Positions 46,449 to 57,774 of a DNA stretch of 64,000 nucleotides are shown one piece after another. Both the position numbers and the translations under genes were made by a program. Numbering within the stretch: position 1 is the first letter of the stretch; every line of letters starts with the position of its first letter. Origin of the DNA: Ixodes scapularis (taxonomy: Eukaryota > Arthropoda > Arachnida > Ixodida > Ixodidae); assembly GCF_016920785.2 (NCBI RefSeq), contig NW_024609958.1, positions 1,612,001-1,676,000 on the forward strand. Reading direction: 5' to 3'. The notes below the pieces were generated by a model. That model was given only the letters and a program-made list of their open reading frames with translations, was not told the DNA's origin and did not search any database.

Positions 46449-46700
46449 TATAGACCTTTTCCACAAGGGCGCCGCCATCTTGAATTGTCGTCACTTCCAG
46501 TATGGGCGACGAAAAAAAAGTAAAACGTTTCAACCTGTAACCAGTCAAAAAATAGAGTGGAGCCAAAACGAGAATGTGTGACGGTTAGGCTTATATCCTA
46601 AATGTCTTCTATTGGCGTGGCAACGGCAAAGTTACGTTTTCGCCCATACTGGAAGTGACGACAATTCAAGATGGCGGCGCCCTTGTGGAAAAGGTCTATA
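46449..46700. mobile_element. MITE with perfect 60-bp terminal inverted repeats
   Basis: TATAGACCTTTTCCACAAGG and the next 40 bp at the left are exactly inverted at 46641-46700. The inner 130 bp is not repeated. TA or TATA is the probable target. The perfect arms suggest either recent insertion or frequent arm homogenisation. Confidence 0.9.
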
Positions 46701-46724
46701 CAGGAACTCTAGCGCACCTCTGGC

Positions 46725-48506
46725 GATGGATGGATGGATGGATGGATGAATACGGCTGAGCCCTTTGGATCGGGCGGTAGCTTACGCCACCTAGCCATTT
46801 TGCTTTACCATTTAAGCTTAGAATATTTAAATGTGAAATCTATATTCACACCGCAGTGCAAAGAAAGTGAGGCTATGAAACCCCCTTGCCATCAGTGGAT
46901 AAGAAAATACCTAGTTTTCTCTCGATTTCTGCCACCATTCACTTAATCTTTGCTTGGTAATCTCTACAGATTTGAAATCCACTCTCCCTTCGCTGTCTCT
47001 AAAACCCAATGACTTTATTAAATCTATGTTGTCTTCGGTAGGCATAGGGTGAAGCCCTTTACAGTAGAGTATCAAGTGTTCAGCCGTCTCGTCCTCCTCT
47101 TCACAAGCAGTGCACACTGTATCAATTTCCTGGTACTTCACTCTGTATGTTCTGGTTCGCAGAACACCCGTTCTTGCCTCAAACAGCAATGAGCTTCCCC
47201 TAGAATTGTCATAAATGCTTTCTTTGGCAATAACTCTTTTGTTTAATCTATAGCTTTCCAGAGCCGTCTTTGTCTGCATTCCCTCTAGCCACCAATCTCT
47301 TTCTGTGGCCTTAACTTTCTTCTTAACTGAGACTTGCTCTTCCGTATCTTCGCTATAGCCCAAAAACTTTCCTCTTAATTTCCTAGTGCGCTGTCTCCAC
47401 TTTGTGTCTACACTCCTCATGTATAAATAGCTGAAAACCTTTCGTGCCCACTGCTCCCCGTCCATTTGCCTCAACCTATCCTCAAATTCGACCTTGCTCA
47501 CCGCTTCCCTGCTGTCAAATGATGCCCATCCCATGTCTCCTTGTACTCCCTGGTTTGGCGTTTTGCAATGTGCCCCCAAAGCCAGTCTACCTACTCCGCG
47601 CTGTTTTATTTCTAGTCTCGCATGCACTTCGGATGTCATGCATAGCACTGTGTTTCCAAAAGTCAAGCCAGGCACCATGACCCCTTTCCAAATCTCTCTC
47701 ATCACCTCATACCTGTTGTAATTCCAAAGTGCTCTATTTTTCATTACAGCTGCATTTCTGTTGCCCTTACCTATTATATACTTTTCATGGTCTCTGAGAT
47801 ATTCTGCACCATCACATATCCATACTCCTAGATACTTGTATTTACTAGCTCTCTCAACTGTAATATTCTGTATCTTCAGCCTCTCAACTTCATCCTCGTT
47901 AAAAACCATGACTGCCGATTTTTCGCTACTGAATTCTAAACCTAATTCCTCTCCTTCCCTACCACAGATGCTCATTAATTCCTGCAACTCTGTCCTGTTG
48001 TTAGCCATTAGTACAATATCATCCGCATACATCAATCCCGGTAAGGATTGCTGAATTTTTTGGCCTAGCTTACTGTAAGAAAGGTTGAACCCAAGCTCAC
48101 TCTTCTCTAGTCTATCCTCCAATCCTCTCAGATACAACATAATCAGCAAAGGCGATAACGGGCACCCCTGCCTAAGGCCTCGTCTTATCTCTATTTTCCC
48201 TGTCGCCTTTCCTTCCCATGTTATAATCACCTTGTTATCTTTGTAAATGTTCCTTAATAGTGCTGTTAGTCCTTCATCTAGGTTTAAGTTCTCCATTATG
48301 TCCCACAGGTTTCTTTGGTTCACATTGTCATAGGCACCCTTGATATCCAGAAATGCCAGCCAGAGCTGTCTGTTTTCTTTTTGCGCTATTTCTATACACT
48401 GTGTTAGAGAAAATAAATTGTCCTCCAACCTTCTTTGTTTTCGAAACCCGTTCTGTAATTCGCCCAGTATGCCCTCGCAATCTACCCATTCCTCCAGTCT
48501 GTTCTT
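46725..48506 (-). mobile_element. 5'-truncated LINE with long open reverse transcriptase frame
   Basis: On the minus strand one uninterrupted frame (about 540 codons of LINE sequence) runs from the fingers region (LGELQNGFRKQRRLEDN) through FLDIKGAYDNVNQ, GLRQGCPLSPLL and the catalytic box GLMYADDIVLMA. It continues through thumb and connection to a C-terminal zinc-knuckle-like C-x2-C-x8-H-x4-C (CTACEEEDETAEHLILYC). The 3' end has a (CATC)n tail at 46725-46748. The 5' part (ORF1, endonuclease, first RT motifs) is missing. The first residues of the open frame (to about 48506) come from flanking DNA. It lies in intron 3 of the secreted-peptide gene, in reverse. Confidence 0.88.
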
Positions 48507-48590
48507 TATAGACCTTTGTCCGGAAGTGCTCTTTTTAGCCTCGACCGCAAGGAGCAAAAGCGAACAATAATCTCGAACCCAGACGCTCAC

Positions 48591-50450
48591 GGGGAGGGGG
48601 GGCTGCGTCTAGAGTTGGTCGTGGCTGCGTCGGCCTGCGCCGCCAGCTCCCGTTGAGGGCTTCTTCGCTGGTGTGCCGACAGCCGTTTCGCCGGCATCGG
48701 TCCTGTTTACCGCGGTATGTGAGTATAGTGCCCGTAATGTGAGAGCCGTGTGTCCATACGCCACTTTGCTGTTGTTGGTTTTCGTCTAGCCGAGCCAGAA
48801 AACATCTCGCGACGAGTTGACCGCGCCGCGAGTGACGAAGAAGAAGCAAACATGGCGACGGTTTGTGCGATTGCTTTGGTGGCTCCGGTGTTGAGTGTCT
48901 TCAACGTCCTCGTGAGAAGGTTCCCCTGCCCTTCGAAGTTATTGCAAGCACCACGAAAGATGTGGAATCATCGTCTCAACTACAAATAAGCAGGCCTTCA
49001 CGAGCAACAACCGTGCCGAGCAGGCGCTCGGCACATTTGTGTCAGGCTCACGCAGCCAGCGGCACAGTTGTGTTGGTTGTGTCGTCAGATGTTCAACAAC
49101 GCCGAGGTATTTTCATTTATCATTTGGAATGGCTTCAAGAGTGGGAAATTAATCTATTTCGCGGATTGTTAACGCCGAGGCGAGTGCCCTCCGTTGCAGT
49201 GCCGTCGTCGCGCAAAGTGCAGAGAAAACCGGGTGGCGATGGCGGCGGTGCTCTTTGATCTTGCGCCGTCGGGTTCATGAAGTCCGGAGTAAACGTACGT
49301 ACGTGCGTCTGCTGGATCGGTGTTTTGGACTTCCTCAAAACTCTTTCTCACGCGCATTTTCCTTGTGAAGCTTTGTAGCTCATTACACCTCATCGTCGAC
49401 TGCGCTCATTTGACTACGACGGACGAGCCTGCGAGATGTGAATTTCACTGCCTAAGATCCTTGGTGTGCTGTAACGAGGGCTAATAAAATATCACCGCGA
49501 ACTTCTGAACAAACGAGTCGAAGTTTCGTCTGCTATCATAACTGATCGCCTGTCACAATATTAATCAGTAGCGTTCCTAGACTCCGCCCCCACAGGCACC
49601 GTGCTTCGTTGCCCGATAGTAAGTGTCTCCTGGTACCTCGTATAATTCCAGCTCCCACTTCAAGTAAGTACCATCCTTTAGAACTGGCAATTAATAGTTT
49701 TGAACCCAGACGCTCGCAGTGTGTGTTTGTGTGTGTGTGTGTGTGGGGGGGGGGGGGGACGGGACGTGTGCTAACATACTCGGAGCCCTCGTTTACGCCG
49801 CTTCGCAGCGGCAGACAAGGCGCCACATTACAAAAGAAAGCTAATCCGAGCTGTCTATGTAACTAGACCCATTCGCTAGTCATTCGATGAAACGTCGTCG
49901 TCTCGTTTTCATTCGCTAAAACTGCGTTCGATCAAGTGAACGCCTCGCACTTATTTCGGCTTGGCAGAGCCGCGCTGCCGCAGAAAGGCAAGCAGATCGC
50001 GAAAATCGGTCTCAAACGTGCCACGAATGTAATGTCGTATACAAGAAGCCAACAATCAAGCATTTGAAAGCTACAAGAAAGCAGTAGCGAAATATTTACT
50101 ACGCAATGAACCCGGACTGAAACGCGGATGTCAAGGGTCAGCAGACACCGAGAACATCTAAGACAAGAAAGGTTTTCCCTTATTTTCCTTGATCGAGATG
50201 GGTTCTCGAATGTTCACGACATCTTGCCTGTTGAAGAACGGGCCGCAGAGGCTTCTGGTGAAGACATCTTTCACGATGTGTCGGTGCATTCGGACAGCCT
50301 GCCGCATCCAGCTACCCAAAGCAACGCCGCCAACGCAGCCCCCCCTCCCTGCCTGCCAGTTCTTTCCGCGTGGTGGCGCGAGCGTAGATAAACATGGCGG
50401 CGCCCCGGAATTGGCGCGGACACTGGTCTATAATCTGCATTACGGACGGG
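48591..50450. other. GC-rich intron sequence, no supported gene
   Basis: The motif GAACCCAGACGC occurs near 48580, 49705 and again at 59300. A + frame at 48852-48989 starts ATGGCGACGG in a good context but overlaps other frames and has no family signature. A GT microsatellite and G run lie at 49724-49760. Confidence 0.35.
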
Positions 50451-50603
50451 GCGCACCCACACCCCGCCCGCCATCTGTCGGCGCTTGCAGAAGGTGTTTC
50501 CTAGCCAGTCTCCACTATCAGTGCGGCTGTGGCGCCATCCCGTGGCGACGTTGCAACTTTGGCGAGTGCAAACCGGTCCAAGGTCAGCCCATGTACCTGG
50601 GCA

Positions 50604-52089
50604 CATAGAGGTATTATAATGTACGCTAGAGGTTCAAGTGGCGCTAGTGTGCTGACGCAAATTGAAGCAGACAGCAACCAGTCGAAAATTGACTTCCGGT
50701 AATGCATTTCTATGGGAAAAAGTGAGTGCATTTTCTGTCTGCGCTCGATCATAAGAGCAAATATCCCGAATAATTCATACGTACTAGGTAGCTCGGAACA
50801 TTTCTCAGTCAGGCCGACGAAATAATTGGTCAGTTACGGTGTCTTTCTTTCAAATTCATCGCATTAAAAACGGTGCTATAACAGCTTCGTACGTGTATTT
50901 AGGTGCCCTGTCGTAGGGAGCCTTCATGTGCGCTTTGCTAGGGTGATGCCACCCTTTGTAATACCACTCGCCGACAAACCAGCAGTCATTCTGTTCCTCG
51001 GCGATAATCTGTGGGGCTTATAACCCTCTCGGAAACAAGCACCTTATCTCAGAAATTCGGAGCAGCGTTGTGGAACCCACGGAGGGAGGATTAGCATTTT
51101 CCCCCTCGGATGGGATTACCGATGGACACAAAGGCCACTTTCCGGCGCACGGGGAATCAATGAGAGAAACAAAATGGCGGTGGAAGAGGGTGTGGGAAAG
51201 GGAAACAGGCAGTTGGCATCACTCTATGCGAAGCGCACATGAAGGCACTCTACCCTGTCGGACACTGTTAGCACGAACACGACGTCGGCGCTTTTCAGCG
51301 TGGGGGATATACGTGCCAAATGAACGAAGAACATCTGGAAATTAAGAAAGACGGCAAGAACTACGCAGTAACACCGGATCAGTAACTTCACGTGCATATA
51401 CGATCAAAATTAATTGAAGGCTCCTATTTTAAATAAGTAAGTACCGTTTTATTCTTTCTGCTCTGAGCGAAGCTGCTTGTTCTACGTTCAAAATATCACT
51501 CGCACGCTCGAAATCTTTGAGAACAAGCGCCCGATAAAAGCTGCCCGGCAGAGGAAACAATACAAAGAGACAACTTTTATAGCCCACGGACTTTGTTCTC
51601 TACGTTTTGAATGTTTTTATCCGCTCATGCACGACGGGATCATTTTTATATAGTGACAGGACTGGCATATTAGCAATATATAAGCGTCACCGGATTGCTG
51701 GCGAGCCTTGAACACACTCTACATTCATTTCGATTGTAATTTTGCTTCGATTCGTCGCTTGTTTCTACACACCTGCTGCGGCACACACGTTCGGGACTGA
51801 AATGTAGCGAAGTTAAACATCGGTCACTGATGAAGAAAAATGCGCTAACTAAAGCAATTACACTTTTCCAGTGTTAATCAAGGTACATACTATTCGGTAC
51901 GACCCAAATAACCAAAATGTTCCGTGTTATTTTCCGGCGAAGAGACAAAATGCACGCGCGCTTTCCCATAGGAATACACAGGAAGACTGGAAAAGTAGAC
52001 TGGTTGCTGTCTGCTTCAATTTGCGTCACGGAAGTCGCATAGACACTAGCGCCAGTTGAACCTCTAGCGTACATTATAATAACTCTATG
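50604..52089. mobile_element. 1.49-kb transposon with long TIRs and 8-bp target duplication (only in copy B)
   Basis: CATAGAGGTATTATAATG.. and the inverse ..CATTATAATAACTCTATG match over 45 of 47 bp. A second inverted block (GCAAATTGAAGCAGACAG..) lies just inside. The 8-bp duplication CCTGGGCA flanks it (50596-50603, 52090-52097), and copy A has one uninterrupted CCTGGGCA near 871-878. Eight-bp duplications occur with hAT and P elements; the CA start and long TIR fit P-type as well as hAT. No transposase is recognisable. Confidence 0.88.
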
Positions 52090-52462
52090 CCTGGGCAGTA
52101 ATGCGAACTCATTAAAGGGAAGCTGAAAATGTTCTCGAAAAAAAAACGAGTTAGCGGAGAATTCTATAGTATTTTTATCCCGTGAATTTGAATAGCTCGT
52201 TTTCCCCGAAGATGTTACTAAACGCGAGAAAACACGAAAAACCTCCGACTAGTCGTTACGTCATAAATGATCTTTCGGCTCCCAAGGGTTAATCGCTCGT
52301 GTAGGCAACGCGTGGGATTGCAAGCTTGCCATTTATATTCCCCCACACTGACACCAGTCGGGACGTCTTTTTCCTACCTTTCTGAAAATAGCGAGAGTGT
52401 GCCTGCATAGCTTTGATAGGCGCTGAAGATGTGCGAGAGCGGAGATTCCACAAACTCCTTGT

Positions 52463-52497
52463 ATGACGTAACACTCCGGGAAGGAGTGTTACGTCAT
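52463..52497. other. CRE-like stem-loop, copy B
   Basis: ATGACGTAACACTCC, loop GGGAA, GGAGTGTTACGTCAT. Perfect pairing is kept despite a change relative to copy A, because A52473 and T52487 replace G1261 and C1275. Confidence 0.7.
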
Positions 52498-52665
52498 AAG
52501 TTACGTCATTTCAGAGTACCAGCGGTACTTTGAAACTATTTTGTGCAGCCTCCGTGCATGAAGTTAAAAAAAGAACTCAATATTCCTGATTCTGGAGGCC
52601 AAATAAAAATGTATTTACTGATATACAAAACCGCTTCAGTTTTTTTTTTTTTTTTTTTTGCAGCC

Positions 52666-52898
52666 CTAATCTAGGTGCGCAGGCAGATTACTGAACGTGA
52701 AGCTGCGGGACATAGTTCCATTTGGGTAATCTCTGTCTGTCCTCAACCTGCTGTCCTTGAGGAGCTCCCTCTCTTCGCAGGACTCCGTGCTCCTGTGTCG
52801 CGGACGCCTAGAAAACCTGACGGGCTTCTCGTAAATCGGACACGCCTTCGGACCGGGCTTAGCCGTGATTAATCTTGTCTTTATTTGTGAGGTTCCCT
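52666..52898 (-). other. Candidate terminal exon on minus strand (copy B)
   Basis: Same acceptor position, 233-nt length, TAG stop and following A run as 1460-1692. About five or six residues differ by eye and the frame stays open. The function is unknown. Confidence 0.35.
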
Positions 52899-53272
52899 CT
52901 GACTGAAGAAATAACGTTTGCGTCTTAAAAATAAAAAACACGGCAAAAAAGAAAAAAAAAAGAATAGTAAATTTTTATTTTGTTTGGATTTAATTTTAAA
53001 CTTTAATTGTACCCACACCAGACTTCCACAAAAATATAAGGTGGGCGGTCAAAAAAAAAAAAAAGAACAAGTTAAAAAAATGTCGAGTAAAAACGAGAGG
53101 TGATTCAATCCCTTTATGTTGTGGGAGAGTTGCCGAGAAGAAAAGTGAGGGTCGGGATGCTTTTCCCTGCTTGAGGGCACCTCTTTATATTCACCTATCA
53201 AATTATTTTGTTTTGTTTGTATACTTTTCATTGGGCAGAGCTTTATTTTAAATCTGATTTGTAACATTGTAG

Positions 53273-53383
53273 GGCTATGAACAGGAGGGATATCTTTATT
53301 GGAGTCCTAGAAACTGCGATTTCGGGTGCAACAGCCGGAAGGTCCGGTTGCCAGAGTCAGCTTGCCCCCCCGGTGGCTATAAG
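53273..53383 (+). CDS. Exon 4 of the secreted Cys-rich protein (copy B)
   Basis: Acceptor GTAACATTGTAG, donor AAG/GTAAGT, 111 nt in phase 0. It encodes 37 residues with WSPRNCDFGCN...VRLPESACPPGGYK, three cysteines. It follows exon 3 in phase. Compared with copy A, 27 of 111 bases differ and nearly all change the amino acid, while the flanking intron bases are close to identical. Confidence 0.72.
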
Positions 53384-56124
53384 GTAAGTCACGAGAAAAT
53401 GTTCTCGCTGCCTTCGCACTCTTTTTTTATTTTGCGATTGTTAGAGTACTGACAGTTGCCCTCTTTTATAGATTTTTCAAAAATGTATTTATCATTCAGT
53501 TTTGCTTTACAAAAAGCATGCCATAATTATGCTGTTTAGACAAAACACAACTGGCACTTATTGGCTCTCTGTTTACTCTCTGCAGACCCAGTTCGCGAAC
53601 CATTTTTTACATTTGCAAGACCATGCGTCTTTCTATCGAATCTCCTGGGAAAGACGTAGTCAGTCACCTTTGTTATATATATATTCAGATAATCAGGTAT
53701 TTTCCTAAATCCTGTGCACTGAAGGCACATATAGCATGAAATAATTTTAACGTGCAACAACTGCACAACATTGTTGACATTTGTTGTATGAAATCGAAAA
53801 CGCCTCTTATATTCTACCCAACTACACATGATCACGTACTAAAGAGGCTGGAAGGACCAGAAAACTAACGATCCAGCCAAAATTCCTACAGCCTCCTAGT
53901 GTTGCGTTTAGGCAAACAACCATCTTAACGATTACTGGTGGACATAGGTGCGGAGGCAATGGCCACTTTCAATACCGTCCGTCGCTCAGCCTGGGGATGA
54001 GGCACATTCCTGCTTAATATTTACGACTGGTCCTCCCCGTAGCTTTGCTGCAAGAATTATTAGAATATCAAAATATAATTGCGAAAGCAGAAACTGCCCC
54101 ATGAAACAAAGCCGGCGATATCCCATGTCTCTAGCTGCGAAAAACGACACCTAAATACTCATTGGTTGAGCGAAACGAAACCTAAGCACCCATCGGATGA
54201 CCGAAACGGTACATAAAGTCCCATTAACTGCAAAGCGGACGCGCCCCCCCCCCCAAAAAAAAAAACAAAAAACACACACACACACACAAAGAAGAGCACA
54301 GCAGCGCAGACGCGTCGTCACGGAAGCCGTGGAGCCGGCGGGGCTGCCGCGCATGCGCAGTGAGGGAGCGTGACGTCACTGCCGGAGCGCCGTGGAAAAA
54401 AAAAAGACGTGGCGCGCTGCTTGCAGGAATGCACTGCGTGTAAGAATTCTTTCGCATTCCTAAACGCCAGGAGTGTCAAGTGTCTTCGTTTAATTTTATT
54501 ACATAGTAATATAAGTAGTAAAGGGAATTGCATATTTATCAATAGAAGCAGGAATAAAAGCAAAGGCATTAGCAGTGGTAGCAACACTTGCCACAGTAGC
54601 AAGTACGTACTAATATTGATATTTAAAATACATTGAAACGATAGGGAAAAAGCTACATAGGGACAGAATACATAAAGTACACTTTTTACGAATGTGCTGT
54701 TCGTGTGCTGTTAGGGTTTTCATTCTCTCTGAAGTCTTTACGCTAAACCAACGCACTGACCTCCAAATAAATGACATTATGTTGGGACGTTTTTCTTTTT
54801 ACACAAACATACTGGCACTTGTGCTATCCTAGTATACCTGCTCGCAACGCCACTGACCAAGAAGCGTCTTTGCCGCTGTGTAAAGTCCATGATACGTGTG
54901 AACTTCTTCCAACTTCCCCTTCGCCAAACATAATAACGGAGTAGCGGGTATCGTAACGTTGTCGTAGTCGCGGGACTATCTTGTAATAAATATATTAAAT
55001 GCAGCTCCTATAGATTGCACACGGGTACTACGGGAGCAAACGGCTTTGCCTCGTGACAATCAATGCATGAAGAAGTATTCGGGTCGTGAATAGAGCCAAG
55101 TCGCTGCAGCCACGGGAACAGCCGACTCCTAACACTGTCTGCAGCTTAGCACGTGCGATGTGGTTGCCAACCCCAATGCACGACTGTGAAGAACGTTGGG
55201 CGGCATATAACCGGCTCGAGATCATCTGGCTGCCCATTCTGCCTTTAACTTGAGAATGTTAACGCCACTCTTTACTCTGATTGTGTTGAGTCTGCCATTA
55301 CGAGATATAATTAGGGTTCCGTATTTTAGGATAAATCCGAAGAACATTCGCCGATAAATGTCCCGTCAATTCGGATATATCCGAAAAACTCCGAATTTCA
55401 ATGTCACAGCGACATAAGAAACAACAAAAAAGACGGAGTTTTACCGCTAAACTTTATAAAAGCACAAGGTCTGTGGTCCGGAGATTTCACTTCAGTTTCC
55501 TTCGAAATGTGGAGCTAGTAACAAAAAGGGGATAGCTTTTTAGCGTGTCGAGGTCCCTTGGCGACAACGGGTGATGGTACCCGGTCATTATTTATTTTGT
55601 TTTTGAATTTTTAAGTTCTACGAGTAAAATAAACCTATAATTAAAAACACAACATGGGAATCTAATGATAGTAAACTTGGATAAACCCCAAATCCTTTCC
55701 GAAAAATGAAGTCTGAAAAACACCCTCCTAGTTTCACGAGAACTAAACTCCGACAACACAAAATCCTAGGCATAATTTAACCCATATATTGTAGATTGCG
55801 ACCGCCACAGATTAATGCAGCGCGATATTTAGTGAAAGCCCAGAAATAGTGGCACGGCACCCGTGATAAAATATTCAAAGGACTAAAAGTTTACCTCTTC
55901 GTTCGGGTAACTAAACGAAATATCCTCCCAAGCACCCAAATTTCATTTAAAAAAAGTACATTTTAGTGCCTGTTTTGGGGTGAATCTTTCATCACGTACT
56001 TTATTATACAACAAATGCAATGCAATTGAAAAAAAAAAAACAACTAAATACGACGATGTGTTTGAACGCTGGTGTGTGCATTTTTATTGTTATAAAACCA
56101 GTGTTGCATTTTCTTTCTTTACAG

Positions 56125-56199
56125 AGGTGCGATGCAAATGCGATGGAAAAACTCGAAAAATGGAGAGACGACATGAAGAATAAAAAAAAAGATAATTAA
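56125..56199 (+). CDS. Terminal exon 5 of the secreted Cys-rich protein (copy B)
   Basis: Acceptor TTTCTTTCTTTACAG, phase 0, 24 codons and TAA. It reads RCDANAMEKLEKWRDD then a Lys run. One extra base after the A run, relative to copy A, shifts the frame and removes the WCSGC end, so the mature protein would have six cysteines (even) instead of eight. AATAAA lies at 56239-56244. The full predicted precursor from 42404 is about 108 residues. It may be a functional shorter form or early decay. Confidence 0.65.
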   Translation, partial: RCDANAMEKLEKWRDDMKNKKKDN

Positions 56200-56509
56200 G
56201 CAATATTGGTGCCGTCGTTAATATTCTGACCTGAATTAAATAAAATGTGCCATGTGCCCTTGACCTGAATCTATCATTTATAAAAATGTATATCTCTTTT
56301 TTAGTTCTTCATGCTGTGATGTTAAGTAACTTCAGGCTGGGCTGTATTGCGATAGAACGGTTCCCTCTTATATCCTTGAAATATTTTTCCCAGGGCATAT
56401 ATTTAAATCTGTAAAAAGATAAAATATGTGAACGGCATCTGTTACTGAGTAATAAAATTGATTTAAAATTTTCCATGATTTTTTAACATCTTCCTGAGCT
56501 TAGACGTTG

Positions 56510-57215
56510 ACGTTGATATGTCATACTAGCTATAACAGTCATACGAAACCATTGTTTAAAAAATTTAATATTGTGCAAATTACAAGTCACTATAGTTACA
56601 AATTAGCCCTTGCCTATAAAAAGTCGTTTTGTACCAACCGTTTACTTTTATCGATCTCAAATCTTCAGCTCAGGGAAACGCTCTACAACACTCGTTCTGA
56701 AGATGCGTGGGCAGTACCGCACTCCAGGACCAATTACGGCGATCAAATGCTGAGATATGCACTACCGCGCCTTTTAAATTGTTGCAGTGAATTGGATATA
56801 AATATTTTAAGTGGAACTCGGAAGGACGTGCTTTCTGTATTTGTTAATGATTTTCTTAAACACGTTCTGGAATAGTTAAAGTATGAATCGATTGTACGAT
56901 TTACCTCACTTTTTTTCTTTTTTTTTAGTGGTGTAGAGATTGTGAATTTGTATGAGTTTGTGTACGTGTATATATTTTTTCTCTCTCTGCTGCGGTAGGG
57001 AGGGGATTTAGCTCACTTATTTTCGTTTTATTGGTGTAGAGATTGTCAATTTGTATGAGTTTGTGTACGTGTACATATTTTTTTTTTTTTCTGCTGCTGT
57101 AGGGAGGGGGGCAGAGGCTCGTCAAGCAACACTGAGTTGCTTTTTTCTCTGCCTCCCCTCTCCAAACGGAGAGAAAATAAAGACTTTTTGACTTAAAGAC
57201 TTTTGACTTGACTTG
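56510..57215 (+). mobile_element. 5'-truncated LINE fragment with TTTGACTT tail (only in copy B)
   Basis: The 706-bp insert interrupts the site that is continuous in copy A (6203/6204). Its frame to 56875 encodes a LINE C-terminus (NIVQITSHYSYKLALAYKKS, LRETLYNTRSEDAW, SRTNYGDQMLRYALP) ending in a stop. A 90-bp 3'UTR segment is tandemly duplicated (about 56935-57105). The end is AATAAAGACTTTTTGACTT..TTTGACTTGACTTG, a short-repeat tail as in CR1-like LINEs. Confidence 0.85.
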
Positions 57216-57499
57216 CCTTACATATGGTTTCAAAAATGAGCGTTCCTGGTTTAAGAAAAGAAATGAAGACAACTGTTATTTCAACTTTCGCAGTGTCTAC
57301 TTTAGAAATTTGGAACATGACCCCAGCGCACCAAAAACAAGACAAAAAGAAGATAAGAAAGTAGTATAAAAATTTTGCTCGAAGACCTAACTTGGGTCCT
57401 AGCTTTAAAATCATTCGTGAGCTTCTCGAACAGGCATACAATCACTTGGTGTCTTCTCCCTGCCTTCGATCGCAAAGAAAGAACAAAAACACAAAAAAA

Positions 57500-57660
57500 G
57501 CGGATATAACTTGCCCCCCCCCCCCTTTTTTTTGTAGCAATGTTTATTTGGATTTTTTGACTGTTTTTAGGGTCTAAAAAATAGCTTCAGGAGCTTTGTG
57601 TCGCAAAAAAAAAAAAAAAAAAAAAGGCTTTGCGGAACTGAATAATGCCAAGCCTCCCTT
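57500..57660. repeat. Homopolymer cluster (C/T, A runs)
   Basis: A C13/T8 run near 57515 and an A21 run near 57606. A G run follows at 57736-57755. Confidence 0.7.
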
Positions 57661-57774
57661 GCGCTGGTCCATAGACGTGACAGTGTCGCGGCGCTCAACT
57701 TTACCAAAATGAAAACGGCCTTTCTTTAGAACGGGGGGGGGGGGGGGGGGGGGGAAGGGGAAGGGGGTGCTGGT

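Larger units (their letters stand above)
50451..57419 (+). repeat. Segmental duplication, copy B (partner at 724-6398)
   Basis: Collinear with copy A, same orientation. It carries two insertions absent from copy A (50604-52089 and 56510-57215) and lacks the hAT-like insertion at 3582. Both gene exons and the minus-strand candidate exon are preserved at the same relative positions. Confidence 0.9.

Noticed and set aside
48852..49258. Possible gene starting ATGGCGACGG
   Set aside because: Two overlapping + frames of similar length, no family match, no splice support; it lies inside a GC-rich repeat-laden intron.
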